Source: Progne subis subis (lineage: Eukaryota; Chordata; Aves; Passeriformes; Hirundinidae). From it: 64,000 bases of DNA. Shown piece by piece: positions 29,185 through 43,043 of this stretch. Location: assembly GCA_022316685.1 (NCBI GenBank), contig JAKJHU010000062.1, positions 3,433,501 through 3,497,500 on the forward strand, written 5' to 3'. Numbering within the stretch: the first letter of the stretch is position 1; the number at the start of each line of letters is the position of its first letter. The translations under genes were made by a program, and so were the position numbers. Below the pieces are notes generated by a model. The model searched no databases. It was not told the origin of the DNA and saw nothing but the letters and a program-made list of their open reading frames with translations.

Positions 29185-29275
29185 GCCAGCCTGGCGCCGC
29201 AGTTCTCCCCTTCCATATCCGCTCCGGGGACGTTGTCGGTGTTCACGGACTCGGTCTCGCTGGTGGGCATGCTCA
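29185..29275 (-). CDS. CACNA1C: CACNA1C exon 10 (I-II linker)
   Basis: 91 bases: two bases complete the Met split from exon 9, then [29 protein letters not shown], and two bases of Ala. It is part of the cytoplasmic I-II linker, in a Cav1.2-specific stretch. Small differences from the human sequence as recalled are TDNVPGADM for TENVAGGDI. The exon and its downstream flank are clearly more GC- and CpG-rich than the surrounding introns. Acceptor CTCTTGCAG, donor CTGGC|GTGAGT. Confidence 0.96.
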
Positions 29276-31387
29276 CTGCAAGAGTCAAAGGGAAGGGAAG
29301 GAGAGGGGAGCCCATTAGAACCTGGCCCATCTCTTAATGAGCGCCTGACTGAAGGAGCTGGCTTCGTGAAAAGACCCTCAGCTGCAGCTCCTGGGGATCA
29401 AACGATTTGCTGAGCAAGTCTAGTGCCTCCCTCTACAGAGCAGGTTGGGCAGGTAGACTTCAGGAACAAAAAAGTTGCTCAAATGCTAAAGAAAAGGGAA
29501 GAAGCAGCTGCTCTCCTTCTTTCAGAGTCAGCTCCTGGAAATTTTATGAATGAGAACCACTGGAAAGCAAAAAGCTTGACAAACCCAACAAGAAGCTTTT
29601 GTTTGATTCCACTGAACTTTTGAAAAAATGCCTCTTTACCTGCAGCAGCCCAACCAGCTCACTGCCCTGTCTAATCTTTTGCACAATGATTAGACTACAA
29701 ATAAAAGGTACCAGGATTGAAATGCATGCAGATAAACAGCTTCTGTTAGTGTGATAGCAAATACCTCATGAAGAATACTGATGGCTCGCCTGTCATTTAC
29801 TCACCATGAATGTGATTTAACCTTACACCTAGAAACTGGACCTAGAGATATGAGAAATTCAGACCCTCTGAGCCACCCAGATATTACTGAACATGGACTA
29901 TGGTGCAGCTTTATATTGGCTCTCACAACTAAGAACTGGACAGAACTTTCCAGGCTTTTACAGAGGTACTGTGGAACAAACATCAAGTGAAAGCAACCTT
30001 AGGTGTGAACCTCTCTCATCTAGATTCAAGAACCTGTTTCTAGCTGTCATCAAACCTCAAGATTTTACTTGCTTCTACAGACCATAAAAAAATCCCACAA
30101 ACCCACACCATTTGCATTTCCCCAGTTGCTCAGAGCTCCTGCATAAGCTCCAATCACTATTTATACAAAATAATTCAGTTAAAGGTAGGAAAATGGATAG
30201 GATCCAATATGTGTCCTGTTCCCTCCTCACCCCTTTTGGAATACACAGAACAAATGAAAAAATTATACTTAAGACTGAATGATGGAGGAGTTAAACAGAT
30301 CTCCCAGGAGCCTGGTAAAACTTCAGAACATGACCTGTATTAGCTGTTGGGTACATCTCTCAGATGAGGCTCGAGGGCACCTGCTGTTAGCTGTTGGAGA
30401 GTTTCCTGATAGCCTGTAGGAATAAGTAACTCAGTAGTAAGGATATGCCTATTTGTGGGTCATTGGTGCAAAGTGAGCCAGTGTGGAAGAAATAGGTTCT
30501 GCCTCTCAGTTGGGCAGATGCTCATGGGGCCACAGTCCTCTTTCAGGGGCTAAAAAGACATCAGAAGGTCCTTTCAAAAACGTTCTGGGTTACTGCTTTG
30601 AAAGCATTATGGGAGAAATGTCCCTCAAAATGAAGTAGCTTTCCTTCATCCCATCACAACAATTCACATACCTCCAACACCCTTCTTGGGAAATCTAAAA
30701 TTTTCGTACAGTGTTCTTAGGACCACACGAAATAATGGACTCTCTAGCACTCTTGACCTATGAAATATTGTACTCTAATGGTGCCTGCTCCTTTATGAAG
30801 ACAGATGTTTCAATAACCTTGTCTGTTTGAAAAGACAAATTAAGGAATAAACCGAATTCATGTTCTGATATGAAACAGTCAAGTAAGCTATGAGAAAATA
30901 GCAACATTCATAATTAAATTTCTGTGTCCAGAGTAAGCCCTGCAGGAATAAAAACAAAACGCTGATATTTCACAAGTCGGTTTGGAAGATGAGGTAAAAC
31001 ACTTCCAAGACATATTTGCAAATGGAAAACAATTCTGAAGGCACTAGCACGAGATTGATTTGCAGGGCAGCTCGTTACCCTGAGCGCATGAAGAGGACAC
31101 TGCACGAGCAACAGACAAAGCCAGGCACACACATGCAGGAAAATACAAAACTGATCTGTAGGCCAGGCTGCACAGGGATACACAGACACACAGACACAGG
31201 CACTGCGGACACAGAGTGCAGCGGAACATTACCATGGCTTTCTGTGGAGTGACTAAACCAAGCAAACTTTCCTCTCTTCGCATCAGGCAAACCAGCTGGA
31301 GGGCTTCCTTTCACAGACAAGATGGTCAGTGTCAAGTACCAGGAACAAGACATCAACAGAGAACATGCAGCCAGTGACAGGCAAAAG

Positions 31388-31403
31388 AAAAAAAAAAAAA
31401 AAA
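31388..31403. repeat. A16 tract
   Basis: Run of 16 A on the plus strand in intron 9. Confidence 0.9.
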
Positions 31404-33895
31404 CAAGGAACTCAGCTTACACATGATATCCACTTCTGTCTGAAAACTTAATCACGTGAGTTAAAAGTGAAAAATGCAAAACAAAGGTATACAGAGGTAT
31501 GAAATATCACTAACAGATCGTCAGACCACAACTCTCATTTGCTTTCTCCTCTTTTGTTATATCTGGCTCTTGAGAACGCGAATTTAACGAATTTAAGTTT
31601 AGGGGTCGTATCCCAGAGCCATCTTAGAGTGTACCTCGTACCTCCCTGACCTTACTGCTGCAGAAAGTCAGCCTTCAGCGAAGTGAGAGATGCAGGTGCA
31701 GTGGCACTTGGGCTGAAGAGACCCCACGGATCACTTAGCTGGCACCACCTCACAGCAGCTCATTACACTGCACCGATGGAAAGCGTTAAGGACAATCAAA
31801 AGTATTAGGATGATATGAATTATTGGAGGAATGATGGTCTAGAGGATAGAGGTCAGGACAGAGGGAACATTAGGGCGGAGTTCCCCAATGCCATGTGCTC
31901 TCAGAAGCACAACCTCTTTACCTGGCACCTCACACCACCTTCATTGCCATGGGTAATCAGGTGTGCAGCGCTGCGAGGTTCATTCGGGCCATTAACAAAA
32001 CCAGAAAACAGAAGAGTTGTGCATAAACTGGGGCTGGATATGAGAGGAAGCAGACCAAATATAGCCTGGATGGCTTTCTTATCTGACTCAGTCCTCAGAG
32101 AAGCCAGACCCTGTGCCCACACCCTGGCTCCAGTCTAGAAACAAGGCAGGCATTTTTTGCAGTCCGGGTAATTAATTACTGGAGCCATGTACTGAGAATG
32201 CTGGTGGTAAATCCGCCACAGGAATGTTTTAATCAGGAAGAGATGTTTTTTCCCAAATGGTGGGCTCCAGTCCAGACCAGAGTTGTGTTTAGGACCATGG
32301 CATACAGACAATGCCATCTCAATGGCCATTTCCTCTCTGTAATTTTGGGAGTTGAGACAAAGGCAAAAAATACACAAAGGCTGATACAAATCCTGGTGGC
32401 TTTGCTTGCATGGGAATCTCCTTTTTTTAGATTTACCATTGTGTCTGTAACCCACTGGAGCTGACGAAATCTCCCATTAGTTACATATTCTCTAGGTAGC
32501 ACAGATGGCCATTTTTTTTAACAGGAAGCGAAACAACTTTTTAAAGGCAGTCATGTATCTCATGGTCTCAACAGAGTGCAGATCACAAGGACCAATAGGT
32601 TTGATATTCTCTCTCCAGCTCCCTTTGAAGCCTTTGCACTTCTTACATCTTGCCACAGTGTGGCTCATCACTGAAAGCAGACTTTTTCTCCTGGACAACC
32701 TAAACTCCAACTTCACATCACTTACACAGTTGCAGCAGTTAAAGCAGCAACAAAAGCCATATATCAGCTTCCTTAAAAACCAATCTGAAAAATGCTTCGT
32801 GCTATGTTAATTCTAGCTCTGAGAGCTAACAGACAGAGAAAAATGAGAGCGGAGTCTGCAGTCTGTGACTGGCTAGGCAGATGTGCAAGACCCTTTGAGA
32901 GCCTCTGTTCCATGTCACTGGCATCAAACACTGATACCAGCCCTACTCTTGCACTAACATATGTCCCTGCTCCGATGAAATGCCCCACGGGCATGCAATG
33001 AATTATTGGATGGCAGGTTGCCAGAAGACAGCCAACCACTGAAACAGAAAGCTGGCACAAGCAAATAACCTTCTGTGCAGTCCTGAGGCAATTCTTCCTT
33101 CGCACACTCGGGGAACAATATTTGCTTCCCGGTTCAGAAATATCATTTCCACTGTTGCATCTTGCATTTATGAAATGCTTATCATCTTGGCAGTGGAAGT
33201 AATTTTAATATTCAGATTTATTTCCGTGGATTATATAACGCTGTCACGCTTCTTGCTGAATCTCACTTCAATACTGTGACATTTTAAGACACAGAGGCAA
33301 TCATGCTTGGGCAAAGGATGCCCAATTCCAGAAACACAGACAAAACAAACTTTTCACAGATTTTAATGGGACATGTTACTACACGACTTTGCAGATCTGG
33401 GCATTAACTATAAACCTGGGTATATTGGAGGCTATTCACGTTGTCTGACTTCCCCTCTCTGATTTAGCTGTTTGAGTTATGCTACAGAGGCAGACAGATT
33501 CCTAGCACAGATTTTCTGAATGCCATGCTGATGTGTCCCTCTGTTGCATGAACAGGTTAAAAACGACATTTATTTTACATCCTTGGGTGAGGTACCTGGC
33601 CAGAAACAGCGTGACTATCCAGCAGTATTCATAAGGAAAGAGCCTTGCATTGAGCTTTCAGATTTAAAAAAAACAAAACCAACAATACATTTGATTGACT
33701 TTCATAATATGGTCAGTCAGACTCTGATTTCTCCAATACACCAGTGTCAACTGGTAACGAATTTGCAAAATATGGGTCAAAACAACCCCTTTTGCCCACA
33801 CTGGCATTTGAGGTCAGAGGGACCTGAAGTCACTTGCCCACCATTTCACTTTTTTGTGTCACCTTGGCCATACAACTGAGCTTTTCTACAAACCT

Positions 33896-33918
33896 GGGGG
33901 GGGGTGGGGGGGGTGGGG
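33896..33918 (+). repeat. G-rich tract, possible G-quadruplex
   Basis: Runs of 9, 8 and 4 G separated by single T on the plus strand, the strongest quadruplex candidate on the template strand in this window. In intron 9. Confidence 0.85.
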
Positions 33919-34418
33919 TTGTAATTCTGCACTCGCCTTGTCTGCCCCTCTGAGAGGTGCAGATGAAACACATCACAATAAGTGCTAAGCACTACAGTTA
34001 TTACTGATGCTAATGTCTCCCAGGTGGGACCCTGCACAACTGCAAAGCAAATCTAAAGAGCAGAGGAGTCCTGTGAATTCTCCAGCTGGGATTTAAGATT
34101 CCTTTTCCCATCAAGCACAACAAGAATAAATTGCAATACCCAGGCTGCTTCCTTCAGCAGTACGTGCATCAAGTGAATGACTTTGTCTCCAGTAAAGCCC
34201 TGCTTCCCGTGGTGCTTTTCATGCCCATCATTCCATGAATGAGTCTATGGGCAGCTGTCAGAATATCAATCGACTCATATTTTTTTTTTTTTCTGGTGGA
34301 GAGCTCTCATTTTAATTAATACGTGAATATTGCTTAGCTTTCCTCTCCCGCCTGTTTTGAAAATGCTGCACTCATTCATCTTATTCATTAATTTAAATAA
34401 GACACAGCTTTCATTCTG

Positions 34419-34432
34419 CTGCATGCATGCAG
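34419..34432. other. 14-base palindrome with overlapping GCATG motifs
   Basis: CTGCATGCATGCAG reads the same on both strands. In the Cav1.2 transcript it contains two overlapping TGCATG cores, the binding site of RBFOX splicing factors, which in mammals regulate alternative exons of CACNA1C including 9*. Regulatory use here is only a possibility. Confidence 0.5.
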
Positions 34433-37358
34433 TGCCTTGGGAACAATCAGTGGCGATGTTCTTAAAGGCAAGCAGCATCCAGAAGACAAACTGCAGAGGT
34501 AAGACATCAGTTTTCCATGGATGCCCTGATTTTGTCAGGAAAATATAGTAGATGTGACTGGGGAATTCTTGAGTGTTTTCTGCTTTGAAAAGGAGCTCTG
34601 TGACAGAAAAGCTTTTACAGGAGAAGAAGAAAGGGAACTTGAACGATGTGTAGGATCTTGGTGGTTGCGCGCTTCTCGAACTTAGACAACGTGTCAATAA
34701 ATCTAGCACAGTAAAAAATACACAGAAAAATTGTGAAAATACTTGGAAAACTATTTTCTAAGGGCCTCAGAGAGCAAGACTCACAATGGACAGCATTGTA
34801 CACCAAATTACATTAAGCACATGTAACACAGACACTCCGCATAACCTAGTTTTGGATTATGCAGAGGTGAATGGAATCCTAAGGAGAACGAGCTGGATTC
34901 ACACTCTCACTGAAGGTCAGCCACAGAGCACAAGGACAGGAATAAAGAGCCATGGAGTAATAGCCAGTTGCAGCCACTTCAGCTAAACAGGAAAAGGCTT
35001 TTGGTAAAAACACCTTTCCATCCATGAAGGGCACCAGGACCTGTGATTTACACCAAGCCCAGGCTGGGAGCTGGACTGCTCCACAGAGGCTGATGCAGCG
35101 CAACACTGCTTTGCTGAATGGAGCAGCACAAAGTAGGAGCACTGCCAGTACCGAGACGGAGTTATTGTATCATCAAATGTTTCATTCACAGACAGGCTAT
35201 CTATTTCTCTGTATAACTTGCAAAGTATATATTTTATTTATAAAGACTTGTTTTAACTCGTTCTTCTCCCCTTCCACAGGGTCACCATATGTCCATACAC
35301 ATTATGTAGCTATGGGCTACATAGATTTATACCTTACGAAGGGGGACAGGAGAGAGTGAAATGTATTAATTGTGCAGGCCTGTGATTAACAGATCTGTCA
35401 TTACCACATGCAGATTACTTCACACCTATAAATGCATCACCTTGGTACTAATTCCTGGGATTTATTTCACTGTAACCAGCTCCTCAGCTAGTTTGAACAG
35501 CTGCCATTTCCCTTCTTTTTATAGCAATTTTGACGGCAACATGCTGCATTCCATAAATATTTGTGCATTACAGCCAGTGAGTGGAAGGCACATTGCACAG
35601 AGGACCAAGTAATGGGCACAGTCAGACTCCTGGCCCTGCCAAGTGACAGCCTTTGCCAGTGTCACACATGTTCTGCTCTGGATTTGAAAGGCAGAACTTA
35701 AAATCCCTTTGCATTTCCTGCCTGAAGGACAAAGCTTTTCTTTGCATAACCTGTAGTATATCTCAGAATATCTCGTAAGCCCAGGGCATGGGACTCAGCC
35801 CAAAGGAGACTTTGCAGACAGGGGTCTAAGTCTCAGCTGAAAAGGGCAGGAGGGGCGGTCCCTGGATAGCTGCCTGTGCTGCTGAGCAAACACCTGAGTC
35901 TGCTGTAGGAGCCCATTCCAGGCAGAGGATCTGGCTGCAAGGGCAATGCAAGAAACTCTCACAATCCCTGTGGCTGAAAGAGGACAGATTGGCTGGGGCA
36001 CAGGGTGACAGGGATGCTACCAGAACACACCTTGAAAGATGTCTCTCTCCCGAATCTGCATCCTCCTGTGACCTCCTAAACTGGTTTTCTTGTCTGATAA
36101 ATGACTTTGCATCGTTTGCCTCGCTAGGAGCAACAACTGAGGTGCCAAAGGGCAAGGCATTTATTTGCCAGGACAGGGTTTATAGTGTGTCCTGTGCCAG
36201 TACAATTCTTTTTAGCAACCTCCCTGGTTCCCCATAGAATTCTGAAGCAATTCAAGGACGGGCAGACAAGATGAGGGAAAGGCAAAACTACTGAGGATCT
36301 GACTCTTTCAACAGCATTTTGCAAACAAATCACGACAGCGCGTTCGTAAGAGTTCTACAAGCCTTCTCCCTCATTCCTTATGATTTTTATCAGAGGAATT
36401 TTAGGACAGGCAGCAGTGCCATCAAGTGCTCCTGAAATAACCCCACAAAGTTATATGTGGGCACAAAAAGCAGGACCATCTCACTAGAAAATGAGAAGGA
36501 TTCCATTATTGCAGGCTGGTCTTGCAGGCGCCCTAGAAATGGGGGTGTGAGAGCTGCAAACGCTGTAGATGATGTGTTGGGAAGTGATACAAGCATTGAT
36601 CATGAACAAAATAACTAACAAACAAAGGAAGTGCCCTCGAGACAGTAAAAACAACTAAAATTCCCTCTGCTTTTTGTGCCCCTAATAATCACGAAGTTAT
36701 TGTTATGAATGAAAATTGACAGGACGCGGGTTTTGAGCGCTTATGTGGTTTTAAAGCAGCCCCTGTGCTGCCTCCTGCAGCTCCTTCTGCAGCAGCTCAC
36801 CCACACAAACATACACCTGCATGATGGGGAGGTGGCTCTTATCAGGATCTCTCCCTCAGCAGCAGCATCTCTGCTCTTTCAGGGCACAGCCCTGTGAATC
36901 CATCTTCCCTGCAGAGTCCGGGAGAAGCACAGAAATTTACAGAAGCTACTTCCAAGCTGATCTGCTTAGGTCATCACAAACTCTCCAGGGAGTCTAGGTG
37001 TCTGCTTTACACCTGCTCTGCTAAGCTTCAAAGTGACTGAGATGAAGCTCTGGCTGTTTTATGACATTCTTGCCTGTCAAAAGCTGTTTCAAGGTGGGTG
37101 ATGCCTGAGAACTCGGTGAGCAGCCTACAATTTGTGATCTAGAGCACATAAGAGGATGGGTTTGGACAGCAGGGACTGTTTAGGTGGTGCACTGGGTGGG
37201 AAATCATGCCCTGGTAGCTTACAATGGGCATTTTCCCCAGAGGAAGGTTGCACAAGCTTACAACCAAGGACCTTAGCAGGAATTGTGCCAATGAGAAGGT
37301 GTACAGAAAGTATCGAAGAAGGAAACTATTCTCCAGGAGGCTGGCTCTTGTGGGCAGA

Positions 37359-37503
37359 AAATAAAAAAAAAAATAATAAAAAAAAAAAGACAAAAAACAA
37401 ACAAACAAAAAACAAAAAAACCCCAAAAACAAAACAACAACAACAACAACAAAAACCAAACAAAAACCAAACCAAACCAAACCAAACCAAACCAAAACAC
37501 AAA
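37359..37503. repeat. A/C-rich low-complexity tract
   Basis: Plus strand: long A runs, then AAAC, six AAC units and six AACCA units, ending near 37503. In the transcript the tract is U/G-rich (UUUGG and UUG repeats). It produces a meaningless 157-residue open frame rich in Phe and Val on the minus strand. Confidence 0.92.
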
Positions 37504-40500
37504 GAAAAGTGACCATGAGGGAAAAACTGGGATGTATTATTTCAAAGGACAGGCAGAACAACTGGGCAGTGACAGGGACACAGGCAAAGAGATGGTAGGA
37601 AAGAAAAAGCAACTGAGAATTTTCAACTCAAATACCACTCTGAACGCTGGAAGAGTAGTGTGTGCTCCCTGCATTTGGGAAAACTCAGTTTAGGAGTAGT
37701 GTTTAAAATATTTAAGCATTAATCCTACCAAGAAAAGACAGCAGCAAGGCCCTGTCCATCTGAGCAGACAGTGCCTGACTGAGATGAGTTCTCGGCAAGC
37801 AGAGACATTTTCTGATAGCAGGATTCACGTGGGATGTGTGAGGAGACTCATGGCTGATGCTTTCCTTGACAGCAAACAATCCCGCAATTCAGTTCACTGA
37901 TCAGCACACACAGCAACACATCCACGAGATTTGGGTCTCTCCAGAGCCAGGGCTCTGTGAAAGCACTGGCCCCTTGGAGCTGAATCCTTGCATCACACTG
38001 AACAGACTCAATTCAGCCTCGTGATCTCAAATGGAGCTCACCTCTCCTGTTCCCAAATGTGCACAAAGTTCTGTTTTGAAACCCTGGTCTGCTGCATTTC
38101 CTCTGCGCCTAGTAAATAAAATGCTTGCGGATTTTGTGTGCCGCTGCTGCTGCAAGTGGTGTTCTTTCAGACACTTTCACTAACAACTACTCTGATACTA
38201 GACACTATTATCACAATATCATATGAGTCAGAAGCACGAGACAGGCTAGCTGGGCAGGCTGTGTATTACTGTGCAGCCAGGAGAAAAGCAAAAATTGAAG
38301 TTAAAGAGCCTTGCCTCTAAAGTCAGCTTGTCAAACGTATGATTAAAGTTTTTCTACCTCCTGAGCAAGGCATTGAGAAGAGGCTAATTACTCCGAGCCA
38401 AAGAAATAGGCATTTTATAGTGGCCTTGAAATAATAGACTCCTGGTTTGCAAATGCTTCCAGCATGCAGGAGAGTGAGGGACTGATAACAACAGCTTGAG
38501 TTAAGCTTAGTGTGGGCAGGTGTTATGCAAGCTTCCCTCACACAGCTGTGTTAAAACAAGTCATTCGTGACCTGGCACAGCCCCGTTATCCTGCTCCTGG
38601 TTCTTCAAACAGCCACATAATATACTTATATTTTGATCTGCACATCTGTGAGGATCCAGCAGCTCTGCCACTGCATCCTTGTTCTGATGCTTAACCCTTC
38701 TGCTCCTTCAGACTAGGGATTTTAATGGGGTTGGTAACAGCCTCACCCTGATCTAAAGGGACCCCTATCCTTGGGTCTTTTGCAGTTTGAACCTAGAGGG
38801 ACATGTCTGAGTGGAAAAGGAGAAGAGGGTTGCATCATGCCATGATTTGTGAACTTTGTAAACGGGAATGAGGACATGAGCAGCCCTACGAACGCCTGTG
38901 GGCACTAAAGCTAAATTTGAATTCAGGCCTCAAGATCTGAAAGGCCAGTTCTGTAATCTGCTGTCTTGTCTCTACAATCCTGCTAACTGAAGAGCTGCTG
39001 TAATCAGCAGGCAGACTCAGTGCCACAGCTATTTTCAGTTCAGCTCCTCAGTTGGAAACGTTTTCCTTCCCCCGCCACCTCTCCAGGCTTGATGTTGTCT
39101 GTGAGATAACTGGCGTGGAGAGACTTGCTTTTCTCCCCAGGAGCAAACACAAGCAGAGATTTTTATCCCATTAGCAGGCTGTGCTGAGTGGATGGGGAGT
39201 TTCACCCACCAAGCAGAAGGGAGCAGGCACAGAGCGAGGTGTGACCACTGCTCCCTTGGAGCCGTGCCTGCTCCAGGGTCCTGCTGCGAGCTTCCCAGAG
39301 CACTGGAAAGGGCTGGATGCCATTCACAGCTGTGGGTTCTCCTCAGCTGGCTGCCAGTTTGGTCACATGTGTGCCAGTTCAGCTGTGTAATGTCACCGAG
39401 CCTCCCTGTCTGTGAGCTGTGCATCAGGAGAATCCAGATCTCCCGTCGGCCACGGCTCACTGCACAGCTCCTCTGCACCGCCTGCACAACAGCAGGGTCA
39501 CTGTTGTAACCCCTCCTGTGTTTAAAACACACTACTTTTATCTCTGCCTTCTTGTGTGCTTGCCTGTGAATGGGTTTAAGCAGGCGATGAGCAGCTCAAG
39601 CTGCCTTGCAGTCGGGGCTGGGCGAGGTGGGGAAGTGAGAATTTCCTCAGGAGAGCCCTGCTAACACACCTCCTGCATCCCTCAGTCTGTCCTGGGCTCT
39701 TCCAGACTGCCTGCTCTGAGCCCTGCCCAAACACAGCTCTCGGTCTGGGCTTCAGCAGAGACCTCTGCACACGAATCTTCAGGTCATAAAACACACAAGG
39801 GAAGACAAAGAGATAGGTCATGATGAATACACACTTAGACAAGCAGGAAAAAACATCATAGCAGAACGATTTCTGCTACAGCTGGGTCCATCACACTCTT
39901 TTAAGACACTCAGCTTACAGGATCACTGTTGAAGGTTCCACTTGTACTAAACTTTTCCTACACATCTTCGGATTAACTGCATTCAATTTCCTTTTCTGAG
40001 GCTCTGGATGACATTTTTTGACACCCCATTAGGGATATTCCTTCCAACTATCACACTGCAAGAGTGCAAGCCTCAGCTTCTATACATGACCTGTCAGTTC
40101 ACAATGAAGGTCTCGGGTATGATGAGGTTTCTAAATTGGCATTAGATTAATGTGTTCAGCCACATAAGTCACAGGCTGAACCCCATCTTCACTCATTTTG
40201 ATTTCCTGTAAAAAGGAAATACATACAACACACTTTTAATTTCTGTATGTACGGTGCCAGACACACTGTGGCTTTGATCTTGGCTGACATTACTGTAATA
40301 AAACTGGTTCTCATCCCCAGCAGTTGTTTCTAACTCAAAACACATGCTTCATGTCCCTCAGCTACCGTTCCTGCACGCCACAGCCTCTCTCCTGACAGCT
40401 CTCCATGCCACATCAAAACAATGCTCAGGATTTCAGCTATCAGTCCTGCTCACCAGCGCTTTCTTCTCAGTGAAGAGGCTCTTGAGACTGCATCTGCAAT

Positions 40501-42624
40501 GCTAACTTACTTATAAACAGTGACCACGGGCCATCCTCACTGGCTTCAGCAGCAGCTGCTGAATACTCCATAGCTTTTAAAAGCCCTTTATAAGTGTCCT
40601 TGCAAAGAGCACACTCTAGGCATCTGCTTTAAAAATGAAATAAAAAACGGTCTTGCTCAATGAATATTCAGATTGCGTGTTTGTGGCCTTTCTTCCAAAA
40701 GTTTTCTGTGGAGATGCTGGTACCAAATGCTTTCTGTGCCTCTCTAACCATGCGAAATAAAACAATTTTTCAGAAGGCAAAGGCAGCTTTCTCACAGACT
40801 AATGTCCTCTCTTGAGGAGCAGAAGCAGTGTCAATGGATTAATCTCGACAGCTTCAAGAAACACTTGCCGACAGGGCAGGTAGAGATTAATTTATTTGCA
40901 CAAAGGCGTCTTCCCCAGCTACATAAACAATGGATTCCCTCTAAAGCCTCACCTTCAAAGGTATTTCTGTGTAACAAACTGGTACTACAAGAGAATTCCT
41001 ACATCAACACAAGCATCTCTTCTAGCAGGAAACACAGAGGTGTTCTCTCACCAGTCAGTCCTTGCTAGGGAAATGGCTTTTACAGTGGATGCACTTCATG
41101 CCCTATCAACATTCCTGCCAGTCCCTGTATGCTGCAGCTGCTCTCACACCACTGCCCCAGCAGTTCTCAGCATAAAGCTGGTTGTGCTGCAGGACACCAG
41201 GGAAGGGAGGAACTGGAAGGGCCTGTGAGCTGAACAAGCCAAGCCAAATTCTCCGCTGCAAGAGAGCACGTGCGTGTGTAGATCACCATAAAACTTTTTC
41301 AGTCAGAGGGGAAGAGTTGTTTTCTTTTTTTCCCCAAGATGTAAACTACAGTATCCTGGAAGTTTATCTAATTGCTGTAACCTCTGATGCCTGCAAGGGA
41401 GCAAGGAGAAAAAAATGAGCCTGTGGGCAAAAATTGGCAGAGTTTTGGAGTTTGGTCTCCGTGCTGGCATCCAATCTCCCGTGCAGAAGTGGCACAGAGG
41501 TTTGGTGCTCATCACAGCGACGCTCTTAGGATCAGCTGTTCATCTCAGAGCTGTCACCGTGCGCTCAAGAAGCTGGCTGATGGAGTGAGGCACAGGCCTG
41601 AATTTAGCCCACCTTGCCCAAACTGGGGAATTATCCTGATTCCTAGAAACCCTTTTCCCTCTTCACCAAATTATATCAGGGCTTCTGATGCTCTGTTGGA
41701 AAAAATTGCTGCTGAATTATGGGTTGTTACATCGGCCACAGCTTTGCCCTGAATACCAGCAGCTTCCTCTTTTGCTCTCTGTTCAAACGAAACATTGTCT
41801 TCTCCAAGCTGTGCTTTGACAGAAAATGCAGGCTTGAGCTAAACTGCTGTAACATCTCGTTGGGTTAGGTGGGATTTACCTACCACAGCAGTAATTTATC
41901 AGCAGAGAAGGAAGGGGAAAAAGGTTTTCAAATGATTGCTTGCTCTTTGTTTTATGATCAAAGCCTCTTTTGAGACAGAAGGAAAGAAAAACTGGGAAGT
42001 TGTGAAATCTGCAGGACAATGAACCTAAAAACTGCTTTTGCTAAAGGCTGGGTTATTAAATTATATTTCTAATAAAAACCAGAAAACCAGACCTTTTGAT
42101 TCACTTAAATGGAGTGAACCATACATTCAGGGGAGCAAGGAAACTGTATTTCTGTATTTCTTAAAATGATTACCATGACTACTGTGAATTGCTGGAGAAG
42201 GAAAATAGTTCAAAAACCCGCCCTGATCAAACTTGGAAATGCCTGATGTGATGCAATCCAGGGTCAAAATTCTGCTCTTTCTGCTCCAGAGGGTAGAAAA
42301 TTATGTGAGAGCCTGTGCCACTGGCACCATGGGGGTGGGTGATCCTGAGAAAATTATTTAGTTTTCCTGTGTCTTTTTTCTTAATTGCACAAAAGAGTCC
42401 AGAACAAGATTTCACCCCTCTCCAAATACCACCCTGCATACACACATTTCAAGAATCAATGTTGCAGCTGAAGCATTTTAAGGCATAATGTAAACCCTCA
42501 AGTTTTAAATTTCACTTTGTTGAGAAGAGTTTTTCTCAAGTATTTCCTCTTGGAAAGGGAGAAGGATAAAACAATCAAGAAAAAGGATCTACTGCTGCCT
42601 TTTTTTTTCCCCACTCACAATTTT

Positions 42625-42646
42625 AAAAAAAAAAAAAAAAAAAAAA
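42625..42646. repeat. A22 tract
   Basis: Run of 22 A on the plus strand in intron 9. Confidence 0.95.
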
Positions 42647-42927
42647 GCTACATATGAAGAGAGTCAGGAAGAAAATCTACTCTCACTTTTGATTTTATTC
42701 CAATAGGAAAAAGTCAAATGTTGACATCATAGTTTTGTTGACGTCATTGATGGAAAGGTGGAGGAAGAATCACCCTAAATGATTTTTTTGTTGTTATTGA
42801 GCTGCACAGAAAGTATACAATGAGAACGATACTTGGAAATGGCAGCTTTACTTTCACCTACATCACTGAATATTGCCCTGTGTACTCTGCTACCACAGCA
42901 ACCTGCAGGGTCAATAAAAAGCCTCAC

Positions 42928-43043
42928 AAATGCTCTTTTTTTGTTGTTTTGTTTTTGTTTTCTTTTGGCTGGGTTTTTTTTTTTTTGTTTGTTTTGTTTT
43001 GTTTTGTTTTTTTGTTGGTTGGTTGGTTGGTTGGTTGGTTGGT
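42928..43043. repeat. T/G-rich tract with (GGTT)7
   Basis: Plus strand: T runs broken by single G (GTTTT units), then about seven GGTT units at 43014-43043. In the transcript it is A/C-rich (AACC and AAAAC repeats), complementary in composition to the tract at 37359-37503. Confidence 0.92.

Noticed and set aside
37139..37612. 157-residue minus-strand open frame rich in Phe, Val and Leu
   Set aside because: Its hydrophobic middle is the translation of the A/C-rich simple repeat at 37359-37503, not a membrane protein.
38138..38320. Plus-strand open frame containing AVYYCAAR, like the end of an immunoglobulin or T-cell receptor V segment
   Set aside because: Only this short motif matches. There is no framework or conserved Cys/Trp upstream, and no recombination signal heptamer follows the motif. 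Chance.
39035..39532. 165-residue minus-strand open frame in intron 9
   Set aside because: A plus-strand frame overlaps it, no known motif is seen, and the region is GC-richer, which lengthens chance open frames.
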